A stretch of DNA of 64,000 nucleotides from Jaltomata sinuosa. Lineage: Eukaryota > Streptophyta > Magnoliopsida > Solanales > Solanaceae. The first letter of the stretch is position 1. The number at the start of each line of letters is the position of its first letter. Below the pieces are notes generated by a model that had not been told where the DNA came from, searched no databases, and worked only from the letters and a program-made list of their open reading frames with translations. The stretch is taken from contig QJPP01001848.1 in assembly GCA_003996215.1 (NCBI GenBank), positions 124,001 through 188,000 on the forward strand. The letters run 5' to 3'. Shown one piece after another: positions 34,588 to 46,930 of this stretch. Position numbers and translations under genes: made by a program.

Positions 34588-37292
34588 TGTAATGACCCTC
34601 TAGGCCAGTTCCTTGAATTTGTGCTTTTTCCATATTTTGGATTTTCCCACAGTGGCTACAGGTCATTTATGACTTGCTAAAACTGATGGTTCATTTCCTG
34701 GGCGTTTCGTTTATCTTTTAAGCTCATTTCCTTGATTTGCAACTCGTTAGGCTGGTAGACTTGACTTTGGTAAACATTCAGAGAAGACGGCCTCGGATAA
34801 AAATTTCATCAGGGCTGTTAGCTATGGAATGTAAACTTTAGGCTAAAGGGACCTTTGGTTCATGTCCCGAGGCTTCCAGATTCAGTTTGGGCTATTGGAT
34901 TCCATTTTGGTGAAAGTTGGTTCTTGGGCATGGGGCCCACTTTTTGCTAAGATGATCTTCATTGGGAATTTCATCTATTCCCTCAAGTCCATAATGCCAT
35001 TTTTGGTAGGGTAGTATGTTTAGTTTGTCTTCACAGGGTTTCGAATGAATTCCGTGGGTGCGATCGAAGAGTTTTGTGGCTTGTTGCAGTTGATGCTGCT
35101 TTTCTGGTATGGCGCACCTACGCTCCTAGGGAAAGCACCTGCACAGCTACAATTGCAGTCCTGGGTGACTCCAGTAGGGGGCATCCCAACACTCTTTTGA
35201 CCGCGCCAGTGGTGCTGCCATTGCAGCGTGTTCACTGCACTTATAGGGGTTAGGAGTTTTGTTGACCACCACCCTTGCGGTGGTTTGGGTGCCATGGCGA
35301 TGCCGCACATGCATCTTTTTGAACGCAGGTGCGTTGATCGCTTGTAGGTAAATGAGCTTCTTCTCCTTCATTACGTATCATTTTCCAACTCATTCCTCCA
35401 TTGATAAAGCTTGTCTAAGGAGAGAAATCATCCATTTTCATTGAGTCTTGTGTCCTATTGAGGTAATTCTCTTCCTATCCTCGTTCTAGTCACCGTCCTA
35501 ACATTATTTCTGAATCCTTTCTGTTAATTTATCCTTTTTGCATGCAATTCTTGAACAAAGTGGACTTCGGGGCTGTTTTGGGCCCCGAGACGAGTCCCGT
35601 TCACGCTCAAATTTTAGGCATGGGTTAATAAGTGTGTTACAAATATAATTTTGAAATTTATTTTCCATTCCATTGCGTGGGCCCCGAGGGTCATTTTTTG
35701 ACCTGATTTTCAGCTAATTTTCTGTATAGCAATATGGGTGTCATTCTTCTCGTCTTGACACCAAGATTATGTTCTTGATAGCGAGGCAGTGTTCTGAGGC
35801 TATTCCAAAAGGGAAGTCATATGAGTGACGGTTTGTGTTTGCAGTTCATCCCCGAGGTAGATTACGATTTACTATTTTAAAACTTGGCTTAGTTCGATTT
35901 TATATGTTATGAGTTACATGAATGTTAGGCTAGGCTTAGGTTGAAATTAGGCTTGAAACCTATTTCTTCTTATCTTGTCCATTTTTGGGACTGTAGAATA
36001 GTATCACAATGTTTATCCTTTGTTTGGGATCTCGTAGTCTGCTGTGGCTAGCCTATAATTCTTAGAATAATTTTGGGAAGTTTTAGAGGCAGAGTATGTT
36101 CTCTTACTTATTTTCTAGTTTTTTTCTGTTTTCTCCCTTTTTATTCCTGTATTGGTGTATATGTGGGCCCGAGGTCATAACGTGGATCAGATGGAGTGCC
36201 AGGTCAGTTATCTTGTTTGCAGGTTGTTTTACCTTGATTGACTTAATATTCTCTGAACATGGCATCATATGTCATTACTGCATTACATGGCTATTGGTTT
36301 TGGCAATGAAGAAACAAAGGATTTTGGTCTAAATTCGGGATTTTACTTAACCACTGGTTTTCGAAGGAAAGAAAAGTACCACTGTAATACCGGTCAAAGG
36401 GAGGTTTTTGGACCCTTTATATATTTTTCTTTCCTTCTTGACGAGTCTGAGGCATGATTTCGAGCGGCCGGAGGAGCGCATATCTGGGTTTTACTTTTAT
36501 GCATATGTTGATGAGCTAGAAGTTCCTTCTGGGAGCCCGGGGTACCAGATACTGGGTTTTTACTTTTATGCATTGACCATACTCTGCATCATATCATTTA
36601 ACAATGCATTGCACCGCATTATCTAGGTGTACTTGGAGTGCTTTTACCTATTTTATCATTATTGTCTTCACCGTCAGACAAATAGTTATGTTTTTATGTT
36701 GATAACTAGATTTCGGTGGATCCCTGTAGCTAGTTTACTTTCCTGTAGTTTATTATATATCATCTTTCTAAGCTCATTTGTCCTATGATTCCTACTAGGT
36801 ACCCATTGTTTTGGTACTCATACTACACTCTGCATTTTTTTGATGCAACACCTAGTACGAGCCACCCTTGTTGACCCTCCAGTCATTCGTGGCCAGCTAC
36901 TGTTCACATTACGGTGAGCTCCTGGCATTTTGGAGACCCCTTTACCGCTTTCCATCTACATACCTATCTATATTTTTATAATTTGGATAGACAACACCTG
37001 TTGTATAGCTATTCCGTACTTTAGACGCTCTTGTACCGGTGACATCAAGTCCAGGGTTAGTCTGGTAGGTATTTTGTCTTCTCGGCCACTTTGGGGACAT
37101 TTTTTGTATATTTATTACTGTTGATATATATATATATATACATATATATGATGTTGTCCCCCTTCTTGTATGCTTCCCTCCCGTATTTCATTATTTAAAC
37201 TGTTTTATTATACTTGCGCATCTTTGAGTTGGCTTGCCTACCCGGGGGGGGGGTATGTAGGCGCTACCGGGGCCTAATTTTGGGTCATGATA
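34588..37292 (+). repeat. LTR3 (right end of the array)
   Basis: Starts TGTAATGACCCTCTAGG and ends GGGTCATGATA (for GTGACA) at 37292, followed by the TSD CCATT. Its length of 2705 bp equals that of LTR1 after removing the LINE and one TSD copy. Confidence 0.92.
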
Positions 37293-37297
37293 CCATT

Positions 37298-37888
37298 TTC
37301 CCCTTACCATTTTTAACAATGATAAGTCCATGCTCAAAATTTAACACAAAACTTTTAGTTGAAACACATAGCAATTCATCCCTTATCCAACCACACTTAA
37401 CCAAGTTATGACCTTTCCCTGACCACGAATTTCATAGTAATTCAAGCAATCACACATCACACATTCGCAGTTATTAAAAAAATGTAACACGCATAATAAA
37501 AAATCTCGAGTTTCACCATTAACAAGTCCTTTTGCATTATCCTTTGTTCATCTTATAGATGACTGTTAGCCGATTATCCACGCATTTACAGAGCCTCTAA
37601 GGCCAGATACCAATTAGAACCTTCCCCGTTTCAATTTCCTTTGCTTGTGTCATTTCAGCCGGAGTCAAACAACATCCTTTTACCTCGTTGAGATACCAAT
37701 TAGAATTGAGAGATACCAATTAGATTCAACCCATACAAGCAAGAAACAGACCGCATGAAAGGACATAAGAAGTGGAACAATTTCCTAGAATGCTTCATAG
37801 ATCCCCGAAGATTAGACGTGGACGTAAACACACCAATCCACAAGACACTGTTCGACATTTTCTCTTATACTGGGAGACCGGTAACCTA
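37298..37888 (-). other. 5' leader / start of internal region of F
   Basis: Lies between the array and the F primer site. On the minus strand it begins CTAGGTTACCGGTCTCCCAG and contains the repeated phrase TCTAATTGGTATCT (about 37607 to 37735). No coding region could be supported. The internal part of F continues on the far side of the array at 14652. Confidence 0.6.
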
Positions 37889-37901
37889 GGCTCTAATACT
37901 A
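37889..37901 (-). other. Primer-binding site of F (tRNA-iMet, decayed)
   Basis: On the minus strand TAGTATTAGAGCC follows the LTR end TTATGACA after three bases. It differs from TGGTATCAGAGCC by two G/C-to-A/T changes. This fixes the orientation of F. Confidence 0.75.
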
Positions 37902-37904
37902 AAT

Positions 37905-40248
37905 TGTCATAACCCAGCTACCGGATCATGTGAGAACTTACTCTAAGTACCTTAGATAAGAGAACCCTTACCACCCAATTAAAACACGTATGCAGAAATA
38001 AATAAGAAAACATGAAATTTTCCTTGATAAAGTAAAACCAATCTCAAAACTTGAATATAATAAAATCCGTAGGAACTAGTCAAAACATGTACAAGAGCTA
38101 CTAAGAGAAATGAACAGAAATCAGACATGGCTCCCACCATAGGAAGAGATGAGTAGAAGCTGTTGTAGATCACCATCAGTTTCACCTAAGAAACACCAAT
38201 TGATCCCGCAACAAGACTATACCCAAAAGGTATAGAAAGAGTAGTATCAATACAAACAACACATACTGGTAGGCATCATCGGTCGACCCAAATCCACCAT
38301 ATAACATCATGTAAATATCTAGATAGAACGCATACAACTTAAGAGTTATACAGTCAGGGTATTTTATCAACAAGTCTTACTACCCATATATGCTACCCAT
38401 GAATTCTATTCACTCACTCCTGAGACTCCTTACCCTAACCCACTGCCAACTCAAACATTTTAGACTATCCCACTCCCTTAACCCAGTCATATGCTGACCC
38501 CTTATAAACCCTAAACTCTCTCAGCCTACCTATATTGCCAAACACCAGAGATACCTTACAATCATCAGCCATGTTACCAATTAGCCAACTATCCCTGTTA
38601 GCAGGCCTATAACTCTCACACAAGATCCTACGTCAGTAACCCTGATCCCCAACCCTTATACAAGTCAATAGACCACCCATAAAACTCCCAGTCAATAACC
38701 TGACTAAACAACCATATACGCATGTCCAAAACTACAAGTATAGACCACATGCAATTATGTCACACCCTTCAAGTAACCCGGACCACCCAAGGATCCCTAG
38801 GACATCATCTATGACATTTAACATGCAATCTTGATTTACATAAGAAACTACCTTAGCACTTAAACATACCAACCCGGCCACTTAGGGACTAACAGGTAAG
38901 AATAACATCACAATAGATAAGCCCGGTTCACTCAAGGAACCAATATGTAAGAATAATATCACAACAGATAATCCCGGTTCACTCAAGGAACCAACACACA
39001 TAAATAACAAGTAAACCTATACCAAGCGTGGTACCTGAGCCAATCAATAAATAAACCTGTACTAGGTATAGAACCCAAGCCAACCAATGAATGATAGAAC
39101 TGTACCAGATGTGATACCCGATCCAACCAATGAATTATAAATATCACAACAATCAAAACCATAATGATAACATTCCACACTTGTACAACCAACAAGCATT
39201 TAAACTAGGTTCATTGCATGAGATTGACACTAAGATGTCATTAACATTCATTCCCTTTTTCCTCTAAACACATATTGTTCAAGTAATACTACTGAGATAG
39301 TTATCATGCACACATAATACAATTTGGGTTACAAGCAACCATCACCTACCACAACAACTATGGTTCCTCATTCTAGATTTTGATGGCCTATCCAAAGATA
39401 GATCCCCGACTTATTCAATTTAGAACAGTAATTCATATACCTCAATCCTAAAATCATTTAGGAATACACATGCATCCACAAGAAGTCCATCCCCTAATAC
39501 CACAAACTCAGTACCTCTTTGATCATCCTGTTCCCTTCATTATACCAACCCAAGAATCCTCTATGGCCTAGCAACCCTTACAATTAATCAATACTAGTTT
39601 CAAGAACCCACCCATAATCCAATTATCTGAGGATTATCAACCATAACTTAAACATAAATAATCAAGTACAAGGTAAACATTACTCATAATAATAAATTTC
39701 CACCCCAATCAACAAAGTTTAATATGTTTTATCCATCCAAATACTGTTCCTGGGGGCCTAAGCATACAATCTCCCATCAACCTATATTATGTCATGTATT
39801 TCAACCAGAGTCTAATCTACTCAATTAAAACTAGCCTACCTGGATGCCAAGAAGTTGCTATAGAAGTCTGAATGCAAACTTTGGCTCTGTGGAGGTGAAT
39901 CCTGATGAGAAATCATCATATAATTCATGGGTTTTACCCCATCCGAGTGGAAATCCCTCCTCTTCATTACTTCCAGGTCATCAGGAACCCTAGGAGGGTT
40001 TTTGGAGCAAGCCTCATCCTTTTTACACTTAAAGAGGAGAAAACCAAATTATAAAACTCGTGTTCTGGGGTACTGGTTCCGTCAGCCTGCTATAGCAGCC
40101 TGCCAGCCGCTACCGTGATGGCACTATAGCGGGAAAATTCTTTCTATAATGGGATGATGTCAGCCCGAGTAAAATATCAAATTCTAATTTTTTTATCACT
40201 TTACCTTAATTAAATTTGAGAGCATATTTCACAAGTACCCGTAAAGCA
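37905..40248 (-). repeat. 5' LTR of F
   Basis: Plus-strand text TGTCATAACCC (37905) to CCCGTAAAGCA (40248); on the minus strand this is TGCTTTACGGG...GGGTTATGACA. It matches 9858-12273. The palindromic GCTATAGCGGG motif is near 40085-40150. Confidence 0.78.
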
Positions 40249-40419
40249 CAGTAGGTGCCTTTTAATAATGATTGAACATGTCATTATATAGAATAATTGA
40301 ACAGTTTATACTAACAAATAAAGAAGATACGTGGCAGTATATTGACAAAAACTAATTACATTAACTTTGAATAATTTCAAAATGCTTTGAACTACAATCA
40401 TGAAAAAACAAGTGGTATG

Positions 40420-41059
40420 CTATTTTGTATTCAAGATGCAAGTTGTTCTCTTGTGGCCACTTTTCTTGCACATTGAGCACTTGTTCCTCTTCTTGGGCCT
40501 CCTAAAAGTTTCCAAGACACCATGAACATGATTCATTCTATTCCTTCCCCTTTAGGGCACGTAATAAGGTGGCAGAAGCCTCATTTCTATTAAATGCTTG
40601 AGAACAACCCATTCCGTCTCTATAGGGATTACATTAAGCGTTTCAACATATGCACTGATAAAATGTTCAACTTTATACATATGGGAATAAAATTCATAAA
40701 TGCTTGCACCATATTCATCTCCAAACTTCAATGTCAAGGCTGCCATCGCATGTTCACATGGGATTTTTACCAAGTCAAACTTTTTACAAGAACTTTTTTT
40801 TCTAGTAGATTGAATTTGGTAGTAATGCCACTGTCGATTATGCTGAACTCGTAGGAATCCCCATTTATATTGCTCACATGTAACTTGTTTCCCATAACCA
40901 TATTTTACCTTATGATCTTATCAGCGGAAGGCATAAAAATAGTGGTGACATTTCTCATCTCTGAATACCTCGCCTTGAATATTTCAGCAAACTTCCTCAC
41001 AATGGCATTGAAGATGGCAGCCATAGGGTACTCCCTTTAATTCTTCAATATTGCATTGA
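40420..41059 (-). pseudogene. MULE transposase pseudogene, C-terminal part
   Basis: Continues the transposase of 52467-54046 on the other side of element C. From the insertion point it reads LNAILKN, stop, REYPMAAIFNAIVRKFAEIF, then a SWIM-type zinc finger (SSCKKFDLVKIPCEHAMAAL; the usual C-x-C reads S-x-C here), a helical stretch (YGASIYEFYSHMYKVEHF) and a basic tail with a CCHC knuckle (CSMCKKSGHKRTTC), ending TAG 40422-40420. Domain order is that of MuDR-type transposases. At least two frame changes and several stops. Confidence 0.87.
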
Positions 41060-41064
41060 GTGAC

Positions 41065-43374
41065 TGTAATAACCCTCCAGGTCATTTTCCTATTTTTTGT
41101 GCTTTTTCCATATTAAAAGCTTTCCTGCAGTGGCTACATGTCATTTATGAATTATCGAGACTGATGGTTTGGTGTCCAGTCCATTTGTTAGGTTGTTATG
41201 TCCATTTCCCTATTTTAGAACTTGAACTTAAAAAATCTTTGACTTTGGTCAACTTTCTTGGTAAGCTTGCTTAGAATCAAATTCTGATAGTTCCGTTGGC
41301 TCCAAAGAGGGGATTTTGGTCTAGTGGGACCTTTGATCTGGGTCTGGATACTTTTAGTTTGGTTTTGTGTTGTTTTCTGTTTTTTCAAGCCTGTTTAGCT
41401 TATGCGGTTAACTTTGGTCAACATTCAGAGAAGACGGTCTTGGATGGAAATTCTGTTAGTGTTGTTAGCTCTGGAATGTTGACTTTGGGCTAAAAGGACC
41501 TTTGGTTTGGGTCCTAAGGCTTCGAGACTTGTTTTTGGCCTTTGGGTTTTGTTTTGGTAAAGGTTAGATAATAGTTGTTTTGGGCGTGGGGCCCACTTTT
41601 AATTAAATTGACCTCTGTTGGGATATTTATCCATTCCATTGAGTCTAGAATACCATTTTTAGTTGAATAGTTTAGCTCATTTTTGTTCGCGGGACCCCAG
41701 ATGCATTTTCGGGGGTCCATCCATTTCAAAGTTTGCTTAAAACTTGGCTTGGCAGAAACTGGTTGCTGGTATGGTGCCATGTCAGCTTTTTGAGGCCAGT
41801 CGGAAGGGGAAGGTACACGAGTGACAGTTTGTGTTTGCAGTTCGGTCCTGAGGTAGGTTACAATTTACTTTCCTAGATTTAGTTTAGTTAGATTTTATAT
41901 TATATTTATTACTGGAATATTAGGTCAGACTATAGGTAGAATTAGGCTTAAATCATGTTACTTGTATTATTTTGGTCATTTTGGATCATAGATTAGAATT
42001 ATTCATGTTATCCTTAGTCTAGAAGCCCGTAGTATTGTTGTGCCTATCATAGAATCCTTGGTGTGATTTTAGGATGTTTTAGAGGTAGACTGGTTTCTTT
42101 TAGTTATTTTTGTAGTTATTTTCCCATTCTTCCCGTTCTATTTTATAGCTGTGCGTAACCATGGGCTCGAGGCCATAGCTTGTATTTGGGAAGAGTTTCC
42201 AGGTTAGTTCTATTGATTGGAGGGTATTTTTTCTTTGTTTGCCCAGTTGTGTGCTATATTCTCTGAACGTGGAAATCTACATGTTCATTCTGCATTCTCA
42301 TGCCATTAGTATAGAAAGAAATGTTTTTTGAGGTTTTGGTTCCAAACTTGAGATTAACTATAGTTACTATGATTTTCGGACCTCAAAGGAATTACTTTGG
42401 TTTTACTATTGGTTTTGGAAAGGAAAGGAAAAATACTATTTTTATGCCGGTCTGAGGATCGTTCCCAAACTTTTTCTACATTTACGTTTTGTTGATGAGT
42501 CCGATGATCGATTCTGGGTACCTCGATGTGTTATTCTAGGTTTTACTTTCTATGCATATATTGATGAGTCTGAGATTAAAAATTTGACGCCCAATGCAAC
42601 ATTCTAGGTTCTTCTTTTATGTATTTATGCATGACATCATCATCTCTCATTGTATTGCATCATGTTGGAGCGTACTTGAGTTATCTTTTGCCTTGGTTTT
42701 ACTTTGGTTGTTGCTTTCTTCTCTGTTAGCGGGTTAGCATTAATTTCCAGTGTATAACTAGATTTAGGTGGATTCCTACAGTTAGATTATTTTCTATAAT
42801 TTATATTATATATTATCTCTTTGTGCTCGCTCAACCTATGGATGCTTACTGGGTACCTGATGTTTTGGTACTCATACTACACTCTACATCTTTTTTTGAT
42901 GCAACACCTAGTATGAGCCACCACCGTTCATCCTTCCATCATTCGAGGAATGTTGCAGTTTGGATCGCGATGAGCTACCATCATTCGAGGCCTGTTGTAG
43001 TTCGGATCGCGATGAGCTCCCATCGCCTTGGAGACTTTACATGCTTTTCATGTATCATATCTTTCTATATTTTGTATTTTGGATAAACACAGTCTGTTGT
43101 ATAGCTACTCCGTATTTTAGACACTCTTGTACCGGTGACACCAGGTTAGGGTTGGTTCTTTTGTATGTTTTGTCTACTTGGCCACTTTAGGGCCATTGTT
43201 TTTATATTTAGTACAGTTGGTATGTATATATGCTATTGGCCCTATCTCCCTTATAGTTATATCTTCCATTTTATTTATACAAACTGCTTTATTTACCTTT
43301 CTCGTGGTTTGGGATAGCTTGCCTATTGGGGGGCCATGTAGGCGCCATCATGGCCTAGATTTGGGTCATGATAG
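41065..43374 (+). repeat. 5' LTR of C, with a ~600-bp internal deletion
   Basis: 2310 bp, ending GGGTCATGATA (CA to TA). Compared with the 3' LTR, the text jumps at about 41782 from GGTATGGTGCCATG to TCAGCTTTTTGAGGCC, skipping what corresponds to about 50290-50895. Confidence 0.9.
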
Positions 43375-43377
43375 AGT

Positions 43378-43391
43378 CGTATCAAAGCTCT
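43378..43391 (+). other. Primer-binding site of C (tRNA-iMet)
   Basis: TCGTATCAAAGCTC starts three bases after the 5' LTR and matches TGGTATCAGAGCTC at 11 or 12 of 14 positions. Confidence 0.8.
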
Positions 43392-43582
43392 AGGTTCATT
43401 GATCTTTCCAGTACAAGAGCAAAGTGTCTAGTGAAGTCTTGTGGATCAGTATGATGACATTCGTATCCAATCTGTGAGAGGCTATAGGACATTCCTAAGA
43501 AGGATTCAATTTTTCTTTGATTCCTTATCGTGCTTCCTTAACTTTATCATCTTCTAAGTATCCTTGTTTCACTCTTTCTTAG

Positions 43583-45040
43583 ATAGTTTAGATGAGATCG
43601 ACAGTGGGTGAGGATGAGGCCCATGTACCTGTAGTTAGAGCCCTATCTAGGGGATGGGGTAGAACACAACCTAGAGATCGAGGTAGGGGATGGGATGCGG
43701 CACCAACTCGTGCCCAAAAAAGGTTACCATCACCAGAACATTAGGTTGGGGTTAAGGAGGTTCAGTTTGAGCTGGAGAGTGTGGGGCCAACCAAATATCC
43801 GATAAGTTTCGTGGCTACTCTAGTGCTACAAGACACTTTGGTTTGATTACATGGGTTCCTTGAGGGTATGACTCCAGCAACAGCTTTACCAGGTACTCCG
43901 ATTGGTTGTCAGATTAGAGATGAGGCTCAGACTTTAACTCAGGCAGTGGCTCAGGGTTCAAGAGCATAGCCTGCTGCTGTCGCTCCCATATTAGAGGTAA
44001 TGCCGATCCCTATAGTTGTTCCACCTATTCCAGCTGGGCCCATCATGTCATCCGAAGAGTAGAAAATTCTTGGTAGGTTTCTGAGATTGGGTCCTCCGAG
44101 GTTTTCAGTTGCTTCTAGGGAGGATGTACATGAGTTTTTGACTAGTTTCCAGGAGAGATTGCATAATTTAGGTTTGGTTGAGTCGTATGGAGAAGATTAC
44201 ACTGTATTTTAGTTGGATGGTCAAGCAAAATAGTGGTGGAGGTCATATGTAGCCTGTAGGCAAGCTGGGTCACCTTCGCTTACTTAGGCCCAATTCTCTG
44301 TAGCTTTTTTGGAGAAATATGTACTGCATAGCATAAGAGAGTGGTTGATGGATCAGTTTTCTATGTTGGAGCAGGGCTTCATGTCTGTTTCTGAGTACGA
44401 GGTTTGCTTCCATCAGTTGGCTAGGCATACCACTACGATTCTTCCCATGAGCACGAGAGGGTGCATCACTTTGTCCGGGGATTGACTTTACACCTTTGTT
44501 TGGATTCAGAGGGTATGGTAGCATCAAGCCAGTCTTTTCTTGAGGTCAGACCATGCTCGCACTATTGAGGGCTTACTTCATGAGGCCTAAGATGGCAACA
44601 ATAAGAGGACCCTCCATCAGAGTAGTTTCAGCGGTTCACAGGCATGTGGTAGAGGCTACTATGGTAGTGATCAGCACCAGTAGCATTTTCAACTAAGCTG
44701 GCCTATTCAGGCAGGGTTATAGATTCCTAGGGTTAGAGTACCAGAGTATTACTCCAGCTCCATGAGGTGCTCATTCAGGGTCCACAGGTCGTGGTAGTCA
44801 TTCTAATTCAGCTGGGTCTTCACAGTGGGGCATATTCAGCTAGGGTTGTTATGAGTGTGGTGAGATAGGCCACTTTGCTAGAGAGTGCCCATCAGTATTG
44901 CACCAAAGGCGACATGATCAGAAAGGTCAGGCTAAGGGCTCCAGCACCACCAGCTAGAGGCAGTGCACAGGGTAGTAGAGGTGGTCCCCAGGGTACTAAA
45001 GGTGGTCCTTAGTCTAGTAGGTCAGATGGTCATGGTGGTT
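43583..45040 (+). pseudogene. gag pseudogene of C
   Basis: The start that is ATGGTTCGGACGAG in the array reads ATAGTTTAGATGAG here: start codon lost and a stop made. The gag core is seen at about 44370-44560 (CMSVSEYEVCFHQLARHTTT-type text after frame changes). A complete CCHC knuckle, CYECGEIGHFAREC, is at 44847-44888, then a Gly-rich linker. Confidence 0.82.
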
Positions 45041-45048
45041 AGGGACAC

Positions 45049-46930
45049 ATGTATGCAGTTATGGGCCACATAGAGGCTGAGGCTTCAGATGCTGTCATCA
45101 CAAGTACAATCTCTATTTGTCATCAGTCTGCTTCTACTTTGTTTGATCTGGGGTCTACATTCTTCTATGTATCTGCTTATTATGCAACTCGTCTGGAGTC
45201 TGCTTGTGAGTCATTGGTTGCACCCTTGCATGTATCTACCCCAGTAGGAGATTCTTTAGTAGTGGATCAGGTTTATCGAGCTTGTGTGGTGACTATCCTA
45301 GGGTATGACATGTGGGTAGACTTGGTTGTACTTGATATGGTTGATTTCGACGTGATCTTAGGCATGGATTGGTTATCTCCATATCATATTGTCTTGGATT
45401 GCTTTGCCAAGACTGTTACTCTCCGGATGCCTAGTATCCCTCCAATCATATGGAAGGGTGCCGATAACCACATACCAAAGGGAGTTATATCTTTCCTGAG
45501 CTCCCAGCGGTTGGTTGGAAAGGGGTGCTTAGCCTATCTTGCTTACGTCCGTGATTCTAGTACCACCACACCTTCTCTTGAGTCAGTTTACATGGTTTGT
45601 GAGTATTTGGATGTCCCTTCTAATCTTCTAGGTCTTCCTCCTGATCATGACATTGACTTTGGTATTAATGTTGAGCCGGGCACTCAGCCTATTTCTATTT
45701 CGCCATATCGGATGGCACCGAGTGAGTTGAGGGAGCTTAAGGATCAACTCCTAGATCTGTTGAGTAGAGGGTTCATCCGGCCCAATATGTCTCCATGGGG
45801 TGCTTCAGTTCTATTTGTAAAGAAGAAGGACAGGTCCATGCGTATGTGTATTGACTACATATAGTTGAATAAAGTGATAGTAAAGAACAAATATCCAATA
45901 CGGTGTATTGATGATTTGTTTGACCAGCTACAAGGGGCAGTGGTGTTCTCTAAGATTGACTTGAGGTCTGGCTATCACCAGTTAAGGATCATGGCTGCGA
46001 ACATCCCAAAGACTGCTTTTAGCACTCGGTACAACCATATGAGTTCCTAGTCAATTTTTTGGGTTGACTAATGCCCCATAAGCATTTATGGAGTGTATGA
46101 ACCATGTGTTCAGTGCCTACTTTGACTGATTTGTGATTGTGTTCATGAGTGACATTCTAATATATTTGAGGAGTAGAGAAGAGCATGAACAGTATCTTAG
46201 AGTTGTACTTCAGACCTTGCGAGACCATCAATTATATGCCAAATTCACTAAGTGTGAGTTTTGGCTTGAGTTTGTGGCATTCCTAGGGCACATGGTGTCC
46301 AAGGATAGGATTATGGTGGATCCAGCGAAGATTGCAACAGTACATGATTGGGCTAGGCCTACTTCTCCTACCGAGGTTCGCAGTTTCATCGGGTTGGCTA
46401 GTTACTAAAGATGGTCTATGGATGGATTCTCTTCTATAGTAGCTTCATTGACTAGATTGACTCAGAAGAATGTTCCCTTCCAACGGTCAGATGAGTGCGA
46501 GGAGAGATTTCTGAAACTTAAGGCCTTTTTGACTTCAGCTTTGATTCTTACTCTTCTGATCGAGGGTAAGGGGTTTACCGTATATTGTGATGCTTCAGGT
46601 ATTGGTTGGGTTGTGTATTGATGCAGTAGGGACAAGTTATTGCTTATGCTTCTAGACAGTTGAAGGTTCACGAAAGGAACTACCCCACACATGACTTGGA
46701 GTTGGCTGCGGTTGTCTTCGCGTTACAGATTTGGAGGCATTATCTTTATGGCGTGCATTGTTTGAGATCTTCACTGACCATCATAGTATTCAGTAAATTT
46801 TCAGCCAGAAGGATTTAAATTTGAGGCAGCATAGGTAGTTGGATTTATTGAAGGACTATGACATCTCTATTCTTTATCATCCGGGCAAGGCAAACGTGGT
46901 AGCGGATGCCTTAAGCTGGAAGGCAGTGAG
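45049..46930 (+). pseudogene. pol pseudogene of C, part 1 (AP, RT, RNase H)
   Basis: Open for 271 codons from 45049 to 45864. Protease comes first (TLFDLGSTFFYVS; D-L-G replaces D-S-G; then MVDFDVILGMDWLSPYH), then the start of RT (RMAPSELRELKDQLLDLLSR, FIRPNMSPWGASVLFVKKK). TAG replaces CAG at 45862-45864. RT continues at 45865-46050 (VVFSKIDLRSGYHQLR) and 46133-46408, where the catalytic box reads FMSDILIYL (first Asp to Ser). RNase H starts at FTVYCDASGIG (about 46575) and ends at GKANVVADALSWKAVS, directly before the hAT-like MITE. Confidence 0.88.

Larger units (their letters stand above)
14658..37292 (+). mobile_element. Three-LTR Ty3/gypsy array (LTR1-A-LTR2-B-LTR3) with one flanking TSD
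   Basis: Three LTR copies start with TGTAATGACCC or its decayed form at 14658, 28336 and 34588 and end in GTGACA or its decayed form at 26319, 31003 and 37292. Ignoring the LINE, LTR1 and LTR3 are each about 2705 bp; LTR2 is 2668 bp. Between them are two internal regions, A (26320-28335) and B (31004-34587), each starting with a tRNA-iMet primer site. The bases just outside are CCATT on the left (14653-14657) and CCATT on the right (37293-37297). One TSD around the whole array means one insertion event followed by gain of an LTR-internal unit, most simply by unequal recombination. The host sequence on both sides is element F. Confidence 0.88.
9858..40248 (-). mobile_element. LTR retrotransposon F, minus strand, probably non-autonomous Tat-like; split by the 14658-37292 array
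   Basis: Two copies of a 2.3-2.4 kb repeat lie in the same orientation at 9858-12273 and 37905-40248. At the left edge of the right copy the minus strand reads TTATGACA, three bases, then TAGTATTAGAGCC, a decayed tRNA-iMet primer site (TGGTATCAGAGCC). So the right copy is the 5' LTR and F runs right to left. Removing the 22.6-kb array leaves about 7.75 kb. No gag-pol is visible in the remaining ~3 kb of internal DNA, which instead holds a gene on the opposite strand. An antisense extra gene upstream of the 3' LTR is known in Tat elements (for example maize Grande), hence the Tat-like call, which is inference. I found no convincing TSD. Confidence 0.7.

Noticed and set aside
14658..37292. Reading the region as two separate adjacent gypsy insertions
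   Set aside because: The middle LTR is shared, no TSD is found beside it, and the outer TSDs match each other.
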